From an uncultured Opitutia bacterium (GTDB lineage Bacteria > Verrucomicrobiota > Verrucomicrobiia > Opitutales > Opitutaceae), in assembly GCA_903881475.1 (NCBI GenBank), contig CAIRTK010000064.1, positions 1 through 64,000 on the forward strand: a DNA stretch of 64,000 nucleotides, given 5' to 3'. The position numbers and the translations under genes were made by a program. Shown piece by piece: positions 7,325 through 16,490 of this stretch (position 1 is the first letter of the stretch; the number at the start of each line of letters is the position of its first letter). Below the pieces are notes generated by a model, which was given only the letters and a program-made list of their open reading frames with translations, was not told where the DNA came from and made no database searches.

Positions 7325-9193
7325 ATGTCCACCGCCACACCGCCCACCGCCGCACCGCTGTCCAATGGCGTGCTGATCCGGCGGCTGCTCGGCCTGACGT
7401 GGCGCTACCGGTTCGGCTGCATCAAGGTGCTGAGCATCCAGCTCGTGCTGCTGACGATGGGCTTGCTGGGCCTGAGCCTCACAGGCCTCGGCATTGATTA
7501 CATCCGCTACCACGTGCAGGGCGGCGCGTTCCCGCAGGCTAAGTTCGGCCTCGCGCTGCCCGCGGACTGGCCGCCGATGCAGGTGATCGCGATGCTGGCC
7601 GGGGTCATCCTGGTGCTGGCGCTCTGCCGCGCGCTGCTGAACTACACCTACCTCATCTCGATCAACATTCTCCTGCAGCAGGAGCTGGTGGTCGACCTGC
7701 GCGCCGTGATCTACGACAAGCTGCAGCAGCTCAGCTTCCGGTTCTTCGACGCCAACTCGACGGGCTCCATCATCACCCGGGTGACCGGCGACGTGCAGTC
7801 GGTGCGCATGTTTCTCGACCAGGTGCTATTCCAGAGCGTGATCATGCTGGTCTCGCTCACGGTCTACATTGTCTACATGGCCAGCCTGAGCCCCGGCCTC
7901 ACGCTGGCCTGCCTCGCGACGACCCCCGTGCTGGCCGCGATGTCCTTCTGGTTCTCCAAGAAAATCCAGCCGGCTTACGCGCAGAACCGCACGCTGGTGG
8001 AGAAGATGGTGCAGTTCCTCGCCGAGAGCATCCAGGGCATCGCCGTGACGAAGGGCTTCGGCCGCGAGGCGGAGAACCGCGCGCAATTCGACGCCGCCAA
8101 CCGCGCGGTCTACGACCAGCAGCTCGGGATCTTCTGGCGCGTGAGCCTGTTCTCGCCCGCCGTCGGCATCCTCACCCGCATCAACATGATCGTGCTGCTG
8201 AGTTATGGCGGCTGGCTGGTGATCCACGGCCGGCTGCCGCTCGGCACGGGCCTGGTCGTGTTCGCCGGCCTGCTCGAGCAGTTTTCCGGCCAGGTGAACA
8301 ACATCGCCGGCGTGGTGAACTCCGTGCAGCAGGCGCTGATCGGGGCCCGCCGCGTGTTCGAGGTGATGGACGCCCCTGTCGAGGTGAGGAGCGCGCCCGA
8401 CGCCATGCCGTGCCCGAAACTGCAGGGTGCGGTCCGGTTTGAACGCGTGGAGTTTTCCTACAGCGGCATCGATCCGGTGCTGCATGACATCAACCTCGAT
8501 GTGCGGCCCGGCCAGTGCGTGGCCATTCTGGGCGCCACCGGCGCGGGCAAGAGTGTCCTGATGAGTCTCATCCCGCGGTTTTACGACGTCACCGGCGGAC
8601 GCCTGCTGGTGGACGGCATCGACGTGCGGCACCTGCACCTCGACGACCTGCGCCGCAACATCGGCCTGGTGTTCCAGGAAAGCTTTCTCTTCTCCAACAC
8701 CGTGGCGGCCAACATCGCCTTCGGCCACCCCAGCGCGACGCAGGCGCAGATCGAGAAGGCGGCGCACATCGCCGCGGCGCACGATTTCATCATGCAGCTG
8801 CCGAAGGGCTACGAGACCGTGCTCGGCGAAAGCGGCAACACCCTCTCGGGCGGCCAGCGGCAGCGCCTCGCGATCGCGCGCGCCGTGCTGCTGGAGCCCG
8901 CCATCCTGCTGCTCGACGATCCGACCGCGGCAATCGACAGCGAGACGGAGCACGAGATCTTTGAGGCGCTCGACCGCGCCATCGCCGGCCGCACGACGTT
9001 CATCGTGGCGCACCGGCTCAGCACGCTGCGGCGCGCGGACTTCATCATCGTGATGGAGAACGGCCGCATCGTGCAACGGGGCGTGCACGAGGAGCTCATG
9101 CGCGTGCCGGGCCCGTACCGGCATGTGGCGAGCCTGCAGCTGGTCGACGGCCGCGAGCTGGAGCAGCTCAAGCCGAAGGAGGGCGCGCCGTGA
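7325..9193 (+). CDS. ABC exporter half-transporter, degenerate-site subunit
   Basis: A 622-residue half exporter: six-helix membrane domain (about 1-340) then an NBD. Walker A is GATGAGKS and the signature LSGGQ is canonical, but Walker B reads LLLDDP with D531 followed by D532 where the catalytic Glu should be. It overlaps the next gene by four bases (GTGA at 9190-9193), so the two are translationally coupled and should form a heterodimer of the LmrCD / TM287-288 / BmrCD type. In such pairs one ATP site is non-catalytic; the D532 substitution marks this subunit as the owner of that site. The substrate (drug, lipid or peptide) is not evident. Confidence 0.93.
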   Translation: MSTATPPTAAPLSNGVLIRRLLGLTWRYRFGCIKVLSIQLVLLTMGLLGLSLTGLGIDYIRYHVQGGAFPQAKFGLALPADWPPMQVIAMLAGVILVLALCRALLNYTYLISINILLQQELVVDLRAVIYDKLQQLSFRFFDANSTGSIITRVTGDVQSVRMFLDQVLFQSVIMLVSLTVYIVYMASLSPGLTLACLATTPVLAAMSFWFSKKIQPAYAQNRTLVEKMVQFLAESIQGIAVTKGFGREAENRAQFDAANRAVYDQQLGIFWRVSLFSPAVGILTRINMIVLLSYGGWLVIHGRLPLGTGLVVFAGLLEQFSGQVNNIAGVVNSVQQALIGARRVFEVMDAPVEVRSAPDAMPCPKLQGAVRFERVEFSYSGIDPVLHDINLDVRPGQCVAILGATGAGKSVLMSLIPRFYDVTGGRLLVDGIDVRHLHLDDLRRNIGLVFQESFLFSNTVAANIAFGHPSATQAQIEKAAHIAAAHDFIMQLPKGYETVLGESGNTLSGGQRQRLAIARAVLLEPAILLLDDPTAAIDSETEHEIFEALDRAIAGRTTFIVAHRLSTLRRADFIIVMENGRIVQRGVHEELMRVPGPYRHVASLQLVDGRELEQLKPKEGAP

Positions 9194-11046
9194 AGCCGTC
9201 CAAGCCGTCCCGCCACCTCGGCCCGCTCGTCCAGCGCGAGCGCGACGACGACGAGGATGAGGAGCAGTTCAAGCCGCTGGAATGGGGCCTGATCCGCCGC
9301 CTCTTTACCTACACGCGGCCGTTCGCGGCGAAGCGGAACGCGCTGATGGTCCTGAGCCTGATCCGCGCGATGCAACTTCCGGCCATCACCTGGGCGATGA
9401 GCCGGATCATCGCCGGTCCCATCACGCGGCTCGCGGGCCAGGGCGGCAATCCCAGCCTCGATGTCCTCGCCTGGGCGGTGCTCGGCTACGGGGTGCTGGC
9501 GATCGCCACGGACGGCATGTTCCATTTCCGCCAGCGCTACGCGCTCGAGCTGGGCGAGGAGGTCGTCTGCGCGCTGCGCGCCGCGATCTTCGCGCGCATG
9601 CAAAGCATGCCGATGAGTTTCTTCCACCGCACCAAGCTCGGCCGGATCATCGGCCGGGTGACGACGGATGTGGAGACGGTGCGCACGGGCATCCAGGACG
9701 TGCTGTTCGTCAGCGTCATCCAGTTTGGCAACATGGTCTTCGCCGCGGTCGTGATGGCGTGGTGCGACTGGGTGCTGTTCCTGGTGGTGCTCACGATGGC
9801 GCCGATCCTGTGGATGGTGAACAACCACTTCCGGATGCGGCTGAGCCGGCTCTCGCGCGCCGCGCAGGAGAGCTTCAGCCGCGTGACCTCCACGCTGGCG
9901 GAGTCGGTGAACGGCATGCGCGTGACGCAGGGCTTCGTCCGGCAGGAAACCAACCTCGGCCTGTTCCGCACGCTCCTGGCCGACCACTCGCGCTACAACA
10001 TCGAGCAGGCCCGCACCTCGGCGATCCTTACGCCGCTGCTGGAGCTGAACAGCCAGTTCTTCATCGCCGTGCTGCTGATGCTCGGCGGCTGGCGGACCCT
10101 GCACGGCGCCATGACGATCGGCGACCTCATCCAGTTCTTCTTTCTCGCCAACCTGTTCTTCTCGCCCATCGCTACCATCGGCAACCAGTACAACCAGGCG
10201 CTGATCGCGATGGCCGGCGCGGAACGCGTCTTCCGCCTGATCGATGCGAAGCCCGACTGGGAGGATGACCCGGCCGCGACGCCGCTGCCCGCCGTGCCCG
10301 GCACCGGCCTGCGCGTGGAATTCCGCGACATCACGTTCGGCTACGATCCCGCCCGGCCGGTGCTGCGGGACATCAATTTCACCGTCGCCCCCGGGCAGAC
10401 CGTCGCGCTCGTCGGCCACACCGGCAGCGGCAAGAGCTCGATCATCAACCTCGTGTCGAAGTTCTACCTGCCGACCGGCGGCGCCCTGCTCGTTGACGGC
10501 CGCGAGATCCGCATGGTCACGAGCCACTCGCTGCACCGGCAGATGGGCATGGTGCAGCAGCAGAACTTCCTCTTCACCGGCACGGTGATGGAGAACATCC
10601 GCCTCAGCAAACCCGGGGCGACCGAGGCGGAGGTGCGCGACGCCGCGCGCCAGCTCGACTGCCTCGACCTGTTCGACGCGCTGCCCCAGGGCTTCCAGAC
10701 GGAGATCGGCGAACGCGGCGCCGGCCTCTCGGTCGGCCAGCGCCAGCTTGTGTGCTTCACCCGGGCGCTGCTCGCGAACCCGCGGCTCGTCATCCTCGAC
10801 GAGGCCACGAGCGCGATCGACGCGCTCACCGAGGCGCGGCTGCAGCAGGCGCTCATCGCGCTGCTGCGCGGGCGCACCAGCTTCGTGGTGGCGCACCGCC
10901 TGAGCACGATCCGCCACGCGGACATCGTGCTCGTGCTCGACCAGGGCCGCATCGTCGAGCGCGGCACCCACCAGGAATTGCTCGCGCAGCGCGGCCATTA
11001 TGCGGCGCTGTACGAGCAATTCGTGCAGGTGGATGAAAATGCGTGA
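9190..11046 (+). CDS. ABC exporter half-transporter, catalytic subunit
   Basis: A 618-residue partner of the preceding half transporter. An acidic N-terminal tail (RDDDEDEEQF) precedes the six membrane helices; the NBD has Walker A GHTGSGKS, canonical Walker B VILDEATSAID with the catalytic Glu, and the H-loop VVAHRLSTIRHAD. Its signature motif is LSVGQ (residues 513-517) instead of LSGGQ. That altered signature would pack against the partner's Walker A/B, which also lacks its catalytic Glu, so both defects fall in the same composite ATP site. The GTG start at 9190 sits in the upstream stop codon overlap. Confidence 0.93.
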   Translation: MKPSKPSRHLGPLVQRERDDDEDEEQFKPLEWGLIRRLFTYTRPFAAKRNALMVLSLIRAMQLPAITWAMSRIIAGPITRLAGQGGNPSLDVLAWAVLGYGVLAIATDGMFHFRQRYALELGEEVVCALRAAIFARMQSMPMSFFHRTKLGRIIGRVTTDVETVRTGIQDVLFVSVIQFGNMVFAAVVMAWCDWVLFLVVLTMAPILWMVNNHFRMRLSRLSRAAQESFSRVTSTLAESVNGMRVTQGFVRQETNLGLFRTLLADHSRYNIEQARTSAILTPLLELNSQFFIAVLLMLGGWRTLHGAMTIGDLIQFFFLANLFFSPIATIGNQYNQALIAMAGAERVFRLIDAKPDWEDDPAATPLPAVPGTGLRVEFRDITFGYDPARPVLRDINFTVAPGQTVALVGHTGSGKSSIINLVSKFYLPTGGALLVDGREIRMVTSHSLHRQMGMVQQQNFLFTGTVMENIRLSKPGATEAEVRDAARQLDCLDLFDALPQGFQTEIGERGAGLSVGQRQLVCFTRALLANPRLVILDEATSAIDALTEARLQQALIALLRGRTSFVVAHRLSTIRHADIVLVLDQGRIVERGTHQELLAQRGHYAALYEQFVQVDENA

Positions 11047-11154
11047 GGGGCGGCGCGCCCGAGATTTCTCAAAATTCTCCTAGGCAAACCCCCGTTTTTC
11101 CCTCTAGAAAGACGTTGCTATCAACTGCACAGCACCCTAAACCCACAATCACAT

Positions 11155-11424
11155 ATGGCTAAAAAATCCGCCCGTAAACCGAACGCCGCGTTCATGAAAC
11201 CCGTCACGCCCGACGCCAAACTCGCCGCTGTGGTCGGCTCGTCGCCGTTGCCCCGCACGGAGCTCACCAAGAAGCTCTGGGCCTACATCAAGAAGAACGG
11301 CCTGCAGGACAAGAAGGTCCGCACGCAGATCAATGCCGACGACGCCCTCAAGGCCGTCTTCAACGGCAAGACCAAGGTCAGCATGTTCGAGATGACCAAG
11401 CTCGTCTCGGGCCACGTTTCGTAA
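11155..11424 (+). CDS. SWIB/MDM2 domain protein
   Basis: An 89-residue stand-alone SWIB domain with a basic N-terminal tail (MAKKSARKPNAAF). The fold signature is clear: PLPRTELTKKLWAYIKKNGLQD, then an NADDALKAVFNGKTKVSMFEM segment. In eukaryotes SWIB is a part of chromatin remodellers; in bacteria it is frequent in Chlamydiae and Verrucomicrobia, fused to topoisomerase or alone, and is assumed to act on the nucleoid. The gene is monocistronic, with its own terminator at 11442-11474. Its Lys-rich tail suggests nucleic acid binding (inference). Confidence 0.93.
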   Translation: MAKKSARKPNAAFMKPVTPDAKLAAVVGSSPLPRTELTKKLWAYIKKNGLQDKKVRTQINADDALKAVFNGKTKVSMFEMTKLVSGHVS

Positions 11425-11441
11425 ACGTCGTTTGCTTTTCC

Positions 11442-11474
11442 AAAACCGCCGCGAGCGATCGCGGCGGTTTTTTT
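11442..11474 (+). terminator. Rho-independent terminator of the SWIB gene
   Basis: A perfect 13-base-pair stem (11442-11454 with 11459-11471), a GCGA tetraloop and a run of seven T ending at 11474, starting 18 bases after the SWIB stop codon. Confidence 0.95.
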
Positions 11475-11566
11475 GTGCCCGGCGGGCGCGGCCGGCCGGC
11501 CCCTTCAGGGTTGCGCGCCCCGGCGGGCGCTCGTTTAGTGGCGCCCATTGTCCCTTTGAACCCCGC

Positions 11567-14149
11567 ATGCATTCGCGCCGCCTGAGAAAAATCAAAGACC
11601 GCCTGCTGATGGCCATCATCGCGCTGGCGGGCCTGGCCGCGGGTGGGCTGGGCTACCAGCAGGCGCGGGACGGCATCCTGGACGGCGTGCTCGAGGACGC
11701 GCGGCACAGCGCGGTGGCGTTTCAGTCCGCGGACTTGGCCGGGTTGACCGGCACGCCCGGTGATGTGGGCGGGGCGCCCTACGCCTCGCTCCGGAGCAGG
11801 CTGCGGCGGTTCCGGGAAACCGACGGCCGGGTGGCGTCCGTCTGGATCTTCCGCTATCTCCCGGCGCTGAACAAGGCGGTCATGCTCGCGGATTCCGCGC
11901 CGGAGGATGTCGCTGCCCCGGTGCGGCCGGGCGATGCCTTCACACTCCCGGACCTGCGGCCGGATTTGCAGACCCGGCTCCGCACCGGCGAGGCGGCGCT
12001 CGACGGACCCGGCCGGACGGACCAGGGCACCGTGCTGACCGGGTTCGCCCTCATTGGATCGAAGCCGCTGGCGGCCGTCCCGCGGGATTTTCTCGCGGTG
12101 AATTTCATCCTGCCCCACTGGCGCCGCGACCTGGCCATGGCCACGGTCGTTCCGATGGTGTTCGTGTGGGTGCTGCTGGGCCTGCCGCTGGCGGGCTTCT
12201 TCATCGTCCGCCGCGAGACCGAGCAGGGCGAGGCGATCCGCAACCTGTCCGAGGCCGTGGAGCAGAGCCGCGCCGCCGTCATGATCATCGACCTGAACGG
12301 CGACATCGAGTACGCGAACCGCGGACTCTGCGAGCAGATCGGCTGCAAGCGCCGCGACCTCATCGGGCACGGCTGGCGCAATTTCCAGGTGGCGGATGCG
12401 ACCTCGCAGGACCTCACCGACCTGGTGATGGCGGTCAAGACCGGGCGCGCCTGGTCCGGCGAGTGGTACAACCGCCGCAAGGACGGGAAGATCTATCCGG
12501 TGCGCGGTGCGTTCACCCCGGTGAAACGGCGCAACGGCAAGCTGGCCTGCTTCATCGCGACGTTCGACGACATGACCGAGATCAAGCGGACGGAAGCCGT
12601 GCTGCGCGAGTCGAAGGACCGGGCCGAGGCGGGCGAGACCGCGAAGAGCCAGTTTCTCGCGACGATGAGCCATGAGGTGCGCACACCGCTCAACGGCATC
12701 ATCGGATTCACCAGCCTCCTGCTCGACACGCCGCTCACGCCGGAACAGCGGGAATTCGTCCAGACCATCCAGCTCAGCAGCGAGGCCCTGATCCAGCTCA
12801 CCGGGGACATCCTGGATTTTGCGCGCATCGAGTCCGGCAAGCTCCAGCTCGATCCGCTGCCGTGCTCCCCGCGCGAGTGCGTCGAGGACGCGCTCGACCT
12901 GGTCGCGACGAAGGCGGGGGCCAAGGGCCTCGAGCTGCTCCACTGGGTCGACGACTCGGTGCCGGCGGTGATCTTTGCGGACGGCAACCGGCTGCGGCAG
13001 GTGCTGATCAACCTGGTGAAAAACGCCGTCACCTTCACGACCCAGGGCGAGGTCGAGGTGCGGGTCCGCGCCGAGCGCGGCCCAGTCGTCGATGCGCGCA
13101 GCCACACCCGCCTGATCTTCTCCGTGCGCGACACCGGCATCGGCATCCCGGCCGACCAGCACGCCAAGCTCTTCAAGCCCTTCACCCAGCTCGACCATGC
13201 GCTGACGCGCCGCCACGGCGGCACCGGGCTCGGCCTCGCGATCTGCAAGAACATTGTCGAGCTGATGGGCGGGCAGATTTTCCTGAAGAGCGAACCGGGC
13301 CAGGGCTCCATCTTTTCATTCACCATCGGCGTGGAGCCGAACCCCGTGGTGGCGGACCGCAAGCCGCTTGCCCCGCTGGAGAGCCTGCGGCTGGCCGTCG
13401 CCGCGCCCGAGGGCCCGCTGCGGGCCGAGCTGGCGCGGCTGGGCAAGCGCTTCGGCACGAGGCTGGTGGAGACGACTCCCGGACTCCTGGCCGCCACGCC
13501 CGACTGGGATGTCGCGCTGATGGATCTGGACCAGGCGCGGATCGCTGAACTGGCGGCCGAGACGCAGCCCTCGCCGGAGCTGCCCCCGGAGCGGGTGTTC
13601 GGGCTGGTGCCCCTCGCGATGCCGAGCGCGGCGCGCGCGGCGCTGCGGACCCATTTCCGGCTGCTGCTCAACAAGCCCCTCCACCATGACGCGCTGTACT
13701 CGGCGCTGGCCGCGGTGGCGGAGGCGCCGGTGGTGGCTCAGCCCAAGCGGAGCTCGACCGACCTGAGCGTGCTGCTCGTGGAGGACGATCCGGTGAACCG
13801 GCTGCTGATGCAGAAGCAGCTCACCGCGCTCGGCTGCCGCTGGACCAAGGCGGAAAACGGCCGGGTGGCCCTGCAGGAACTCGCCCGCAAGCCGTTCGAC
13901 CTCGTGCTCATGGACCTCTACATGCCGGAAGTGGACGGCGTGACCGCCATCAAGCAGATCCGGGCGGGTCGGGCCGGTGACGCCAGCAAGAACATCTGGA
14001 TCGCGGCCCTGACGGCGGACGCGCGCAACGACCAGAAGGAGCGCACCATCGAGATGGGGGCGAACGATTACCTCGTGAAGCCCGTGTCGATGCCGGAACT
14101 GCGCGTGGCGCTGGAAAAATTCGCGATCGCGCGCCGGGCCCGCGGGTGA
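11567..14149 (+). CDS. Hybrid sensor histidine kinase with PAS and receiver domains
   Basis: An 860-residue inner-membrane hybrid kinase. Membrane helix 1 (about 12-30) and helix 2 (about 191-214) flank a periplasmic sensor domain of about 160 residues. A PAS domain follows (about 225-345), then HisKA with phosphoacceptor H369 in SHEVRTPLNG, an HATPase with N, G1 (DTGIGIP) and G2 (GGTGLGLAI) boxes, a degenerate receiver-like stretch (about 605-710), and a full C-terminal receiver with E739/D740/D741, phosphoacceptor D783 and K838. The ATG at 11567 is chosen over longer in-frame options because it starts the basic leader of helix 1. No partner response regulator is adjacent; the signal is unknown. 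Confidence 0.93.
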   Translation: MHSRRLRKIKDRLLMAIIALAGLAAGGLGYQQARDGILDGVLEDARHSAVAFQSADLAGLTGTPGDVGGAPYASLRSRLRRFRETDGRVASVWIFRYLPALNKAVMLADSAPEDVAAPVRPGDAFTLPDLRPDLQTRLRTGEAALDGPGRTDQGTVLTGFALIGSKPLAAVPRDFLAVNFILPHWRRDLAMATVVPMVFVWVLLGLPLAGFFIVRRETEQGEAIRNLSEAVEQSRAAVMIIDLNGDIEYANRGLCEQIGCKRRDLIGHGWRNFQVADATSQDLTDLVMAVKTGRAWSGEWYNRRKDGKIYPVRGAFTPVKRRNGKLACFIATFDDMTEIKRTEAVLRESKDRAEAGETAKSQFLATMSHEVRTPLNGIIGFTSLLLDTPLTPEQREFVQTIQLSSEALIQLTGDILDFARIESGKLQLDPLPCSPRECVEDALDLVATKAGAKGLELLHWVDDSVPAVIFADGNRLRQVLINLVKNAVTFTTQGEVEVRVRAERGPVVDARSHTRLIFSVRDTGIGIPADQHAKLFKPFTQLDHALTRRHGGTGLGLAICKNIVELMGGQIFLKSEPGQGSIFSFTIGVEPNPVVADRKPLAPLESLRLAVAAPEGPLRAELARLGKRFGTRLVETTPGLLAATPDWDVALMDLDQARIAELAAETQPSPELPPERVFGLVPLAMPSAARAALRTHFRLLLNKPLHHDALYSALAAVAEAPVVAQPKRSSTDLSVLLVEDDPVNRLLMQKQLTALGCRWTKAENGRVALQELARKPFDLVLMDLYMPEVDGVTAIKQIRAGRAGDASKNIWIAALTADARNDQKERTIEMGANDYLVKPVSMPELRVALEKFAIARRARG

Positions 14150-14151
14150 GG

Positions 14152-15405
14152 CTAATTTTTTGACGGCAACCTGGGAGCCGGGCGCCGCGCCAGGTTGTTC
14201 AGCCACCAGCCGCCATAACTCTTGTACGCCTCGTAGCCACGCGCCCCCAAGGAGGAGGTCAGCGTTGCCTGGGCTTCCTGGGCGAGGGCGGCCAGCTGGC
14301 TGGCGCGGTCATCCGCGGAGAGCGTCTGGTCCTGCTGGATGACCGTGGCCCGCTGCTGGATGTCCTGCTGGACGGACACGATCTGGGGTGCGATCGAGGC
14401 GGGAAGCTCGAGCCGGGTCAGCAGTTGGTTGACCTGCTGGTAGGCGGGATTCATGGCCTGCTGGTACTCGGCGGCCCGGGCTGGCCCCAAAGCCGCAGCG
14501 ATGGCGGCCTGGAGTTGGTTCTGCTGGTTCGTATTGCCGGGACCGATCACCACGGCTCCCCCGGAGGTGCCATTCTGGGTTTGGGCGGCCTGCGTCAGAT
14601 CAAAGATGGCGCGAAATTCCTCCTCGCTCGGATTGAAGGCGGCGAGTTGGCGACGGAGACCTTGGGCCGTGTGGCTGTTCCGCAGATCGTAGTCCTCCAG
14701 TTCTTCGGGGGTGAAGAGTTTGACGATGTCGGCGCGCTGTTCCTGCTCAAGGAGGGCCATTTTCTGCTGGTCCTCCCGAAGAAAAATGCCGCGGGCGTCG
14801 CCCACAACCTGATTGCGCAGATCGGTGTAGTCGCTGGTGATGCTTTCCAAGCGGTCGATCTTATCCTGGGCCAGATCACCGTACTTGCGTTGCCGGATCA
14901 GTTGAGACCACGCGTCGGGCGCCGCCGCGTCGGGTCCGAGCAGCTCCTTGACCAACGCCGTCTGCTCCCGGCCCAACGCGGCGATTTCGTTGCCGGCCTT
15001 GGGGTCATAGGGGAACGAGCCGCTGGGCGAATATTTCCAATAAGGCACCGCCTCCTGGTGGGCGACCGCGGCCTTGCGGCGCAGGCCGAATTGCTGGGAC
15101 ACCTGGGCCATGATGATGCCGCGGACGATGGCCGGGGGAAATCCCGCGGCTCGCAGCCGGGCGACGAGGGTATGCAAGTCGCCGCCGGCGCTGATGAGTT
15201 CGCCACTTCGCCTGAGGGCGCCGGCGTCCGCCGGTGAAAGCCCGGTGCCCGGGACATCGGGAAGCGAAGCCGAAGCGGATCCCGCGCGGGTCAGGCCGGC
15301 CCCGTTCGCTGTGGCCGGAGTCCCTGCAGGCCGGAGGATGAACGTGACGACAAGGGCGGCATTGGCCGCGAGCGAGAAGCCGAGGATGACCAGCAGCTTT
15401 TTCAT
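14152..15405 (-). CDS. Membrane-anchored helical protein of unknown function
   Basis: A 417-residue protein that I cannot assign. An uncleaved signal-anchor (KLLVILGFSLAANAALVVTF, about residues 3-22) is followed by a largely alpha-helical extracytoplasmic part rich in Gln, Ala and Glu, with heptad-like stretches such as QQKMALLEQEQRADIVKLF and repeated QQ pairs in the last third. It converges on the hybrid kinase gene, with the two stop codons only two bases apart and no terminator between them. The style resembles large lineage-specific Verrucomicrobia envelope proteins, with no catalytic motif visible. Confidence 0.8.
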   Translation of the reverse strand: MKKLLVILGFSLAANAALVVTFILRPAGTPATANGAGLTRAGSASASLPDVPGTGLSPADAGALRRSGELISAGGDLHTLVARLRAAGFPPAIVRGIIMAQVSQQFGLRRKAAVAHQEAVPYWKYSPSGSFPYDPKAGNEIAALGREQTALVKELLGPDAAAPDAWSQLIRQRKYGDLAQDKIDRLESITSDYTDLRNQVVGDARGIFLREDQQKMALLEQEQRADIVKLFTPEELEDYDLRNSHTAQGLRRQLAAFNPSEEEFRAIFDLTQAAQTQNGTSGGAVVIGPGNTNQQNQLQAAIAAALGPARAAEYQQAMNPAYQQVNQLLTRLELPASIAPQIVSVQQDIQQRATVIQQDQTLSADDRASQLAALAQEAQATLTSSLGARGYEAYKSYGGWWLNNLARRPAPRLPSKN

Positions 15406-15506
15406 GGAGGGGTGAAGCCGATGCTGCCGAACCGGCCGGCCGGTGCAATCCCCTGCGCGCCAATTCGCTTGGCGACGCCCGGGGCGGCCACCACGCTGGA
15501 CGGTTC

Positions 15507-16490
15507 TTGATGAACCCCACCACTCCGGCGCAGCACCGACAGGCCCTCTGGATGCTGCTGCTGGCGAACCTGCTCTGGGGCGTGAGCTTCCCGCTGATCA
15601 AGACCATGGCGTTGCTGCAGGCGCGGCTGGTACCCGGCAGCGGCACGTGGTTCATCACCGCCTGCACGCTGCTGCCGCGCTTCGCGCTCGGCGCGCTGGT
15701 GCTGGCGGTCCTGTGCCACCGGATGCTGCGCCGGCTGACGCGGAGCGAATGGCGGCAGGGCCTCGGCCTGGGGTTGTTCGCCATGGCGGGCATGACGTTC
15801 CAGAATGACGGGCTGCAGCGCACCTCGGCCTCCACCTCGGCGTTCCTCACGCAGTTTTATGCGATCATGATCCCGGTCTGGCTCGCCCTGCGCGCCCGGC
15901 GGCTGCCGCCTTGGACGGTGTGGGTCAGCTGCGGACTCGTACTGGCCGGCGTGGCGGTGCTGGCGCGGCTGGACTGGCACGATCTGAAGCTCGGTCGCGG
16001 CGAACTGGAAACGCTGGTCGCCTCGGTCTTCTTCATGGGCCAGATCCTGTGGCTCGAGCGCGGCGAATTTTCCGGCAACCGCGCGCTGCCCGTCACGATC
16101 ATCATGTTTGCCGCCATGGCCGTGATGACGGCGGGGCTGGGCCTCCTCACCGCGCCGGCCGGGGTTAACCTGCGGCCGCTGTTGGCCAACGGTTCCTGGC
16201 TCGCGTACACCTTGGTGCTCACGACCCTGTGCACGCTCGGGTCCTTCACGATCATGAACGTGTGGCAGCCGCGGATGTCGGCAACGGAGGCGGGGCTGCT
16301 CTATTGCTCCGAGCCGGTGTTCACCGCGGTGATGGCGATGTTTCTGCCGGCGTGGTTTGCGGCGTGGAGCGCGGTCGGCTATGCCAACGAGCGCATGGGC
16401 GCGAATCTCCTGATCGGCGGCGGCCTCATCACCGCGGCCAATGTGCTCGTGCAACTGAAACCGGCCCGGGCCGCCGCCGTGCCGTCATGA
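15507..16490 (+). CDS. EamA-family (DMT) transporter, paralogue 1
   Basis: A 327-residue drug/metabolite transporter with about ten membrane helices in two EamA repeats (first repeat starts near LLLANLLWGVSFPLIK). These permeases export amino acids, nucleosides or other metabolites by proton exchange; the substrate cannot be read. It shares distinctive stretches with the next gene (NDGLQRT-A-T-AFLTQFY and VLARLDWH----GRGE), so the two are tandem paralogues. Its stop overlaps the next start as ATGA (16487-16490). Confidence 0.92.
   Translation: MMNPTTPAQHRQALWMLLLANLLWGVSFPLIKTMALLQARLVPGSGTWFITACTLLPRFALGALVLAVLCHRMLRRLTRSEWRQGLGLGLFAMAGMTFQNDGLQRTSASTSAFLTQFYAIMIPVWLALRARRLPPWTVWVSCGLVLAGVAVLARLDWHDLKLGRGELETLVASVFFMGQILWLERGEFSGNRALPVTIIMFAAMAVMTAGLGLLTAPAGVNLRPLLANGSWLAYTLVLTTLCTLGSFTIMNVWQPRMSATEAGLLYCSEPVFTAVMAMFLPAWFAAWSAVGYANERMGANLLIGGGLITAANVLVQLKPARAAAVPS

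Noticed and set aside
8809-11019. 736-codon open frame on the minus strand
   Set aside because: Antisense to both ABC exporter genes, whose motifs are unmistakable; shadow of high-GC coding.
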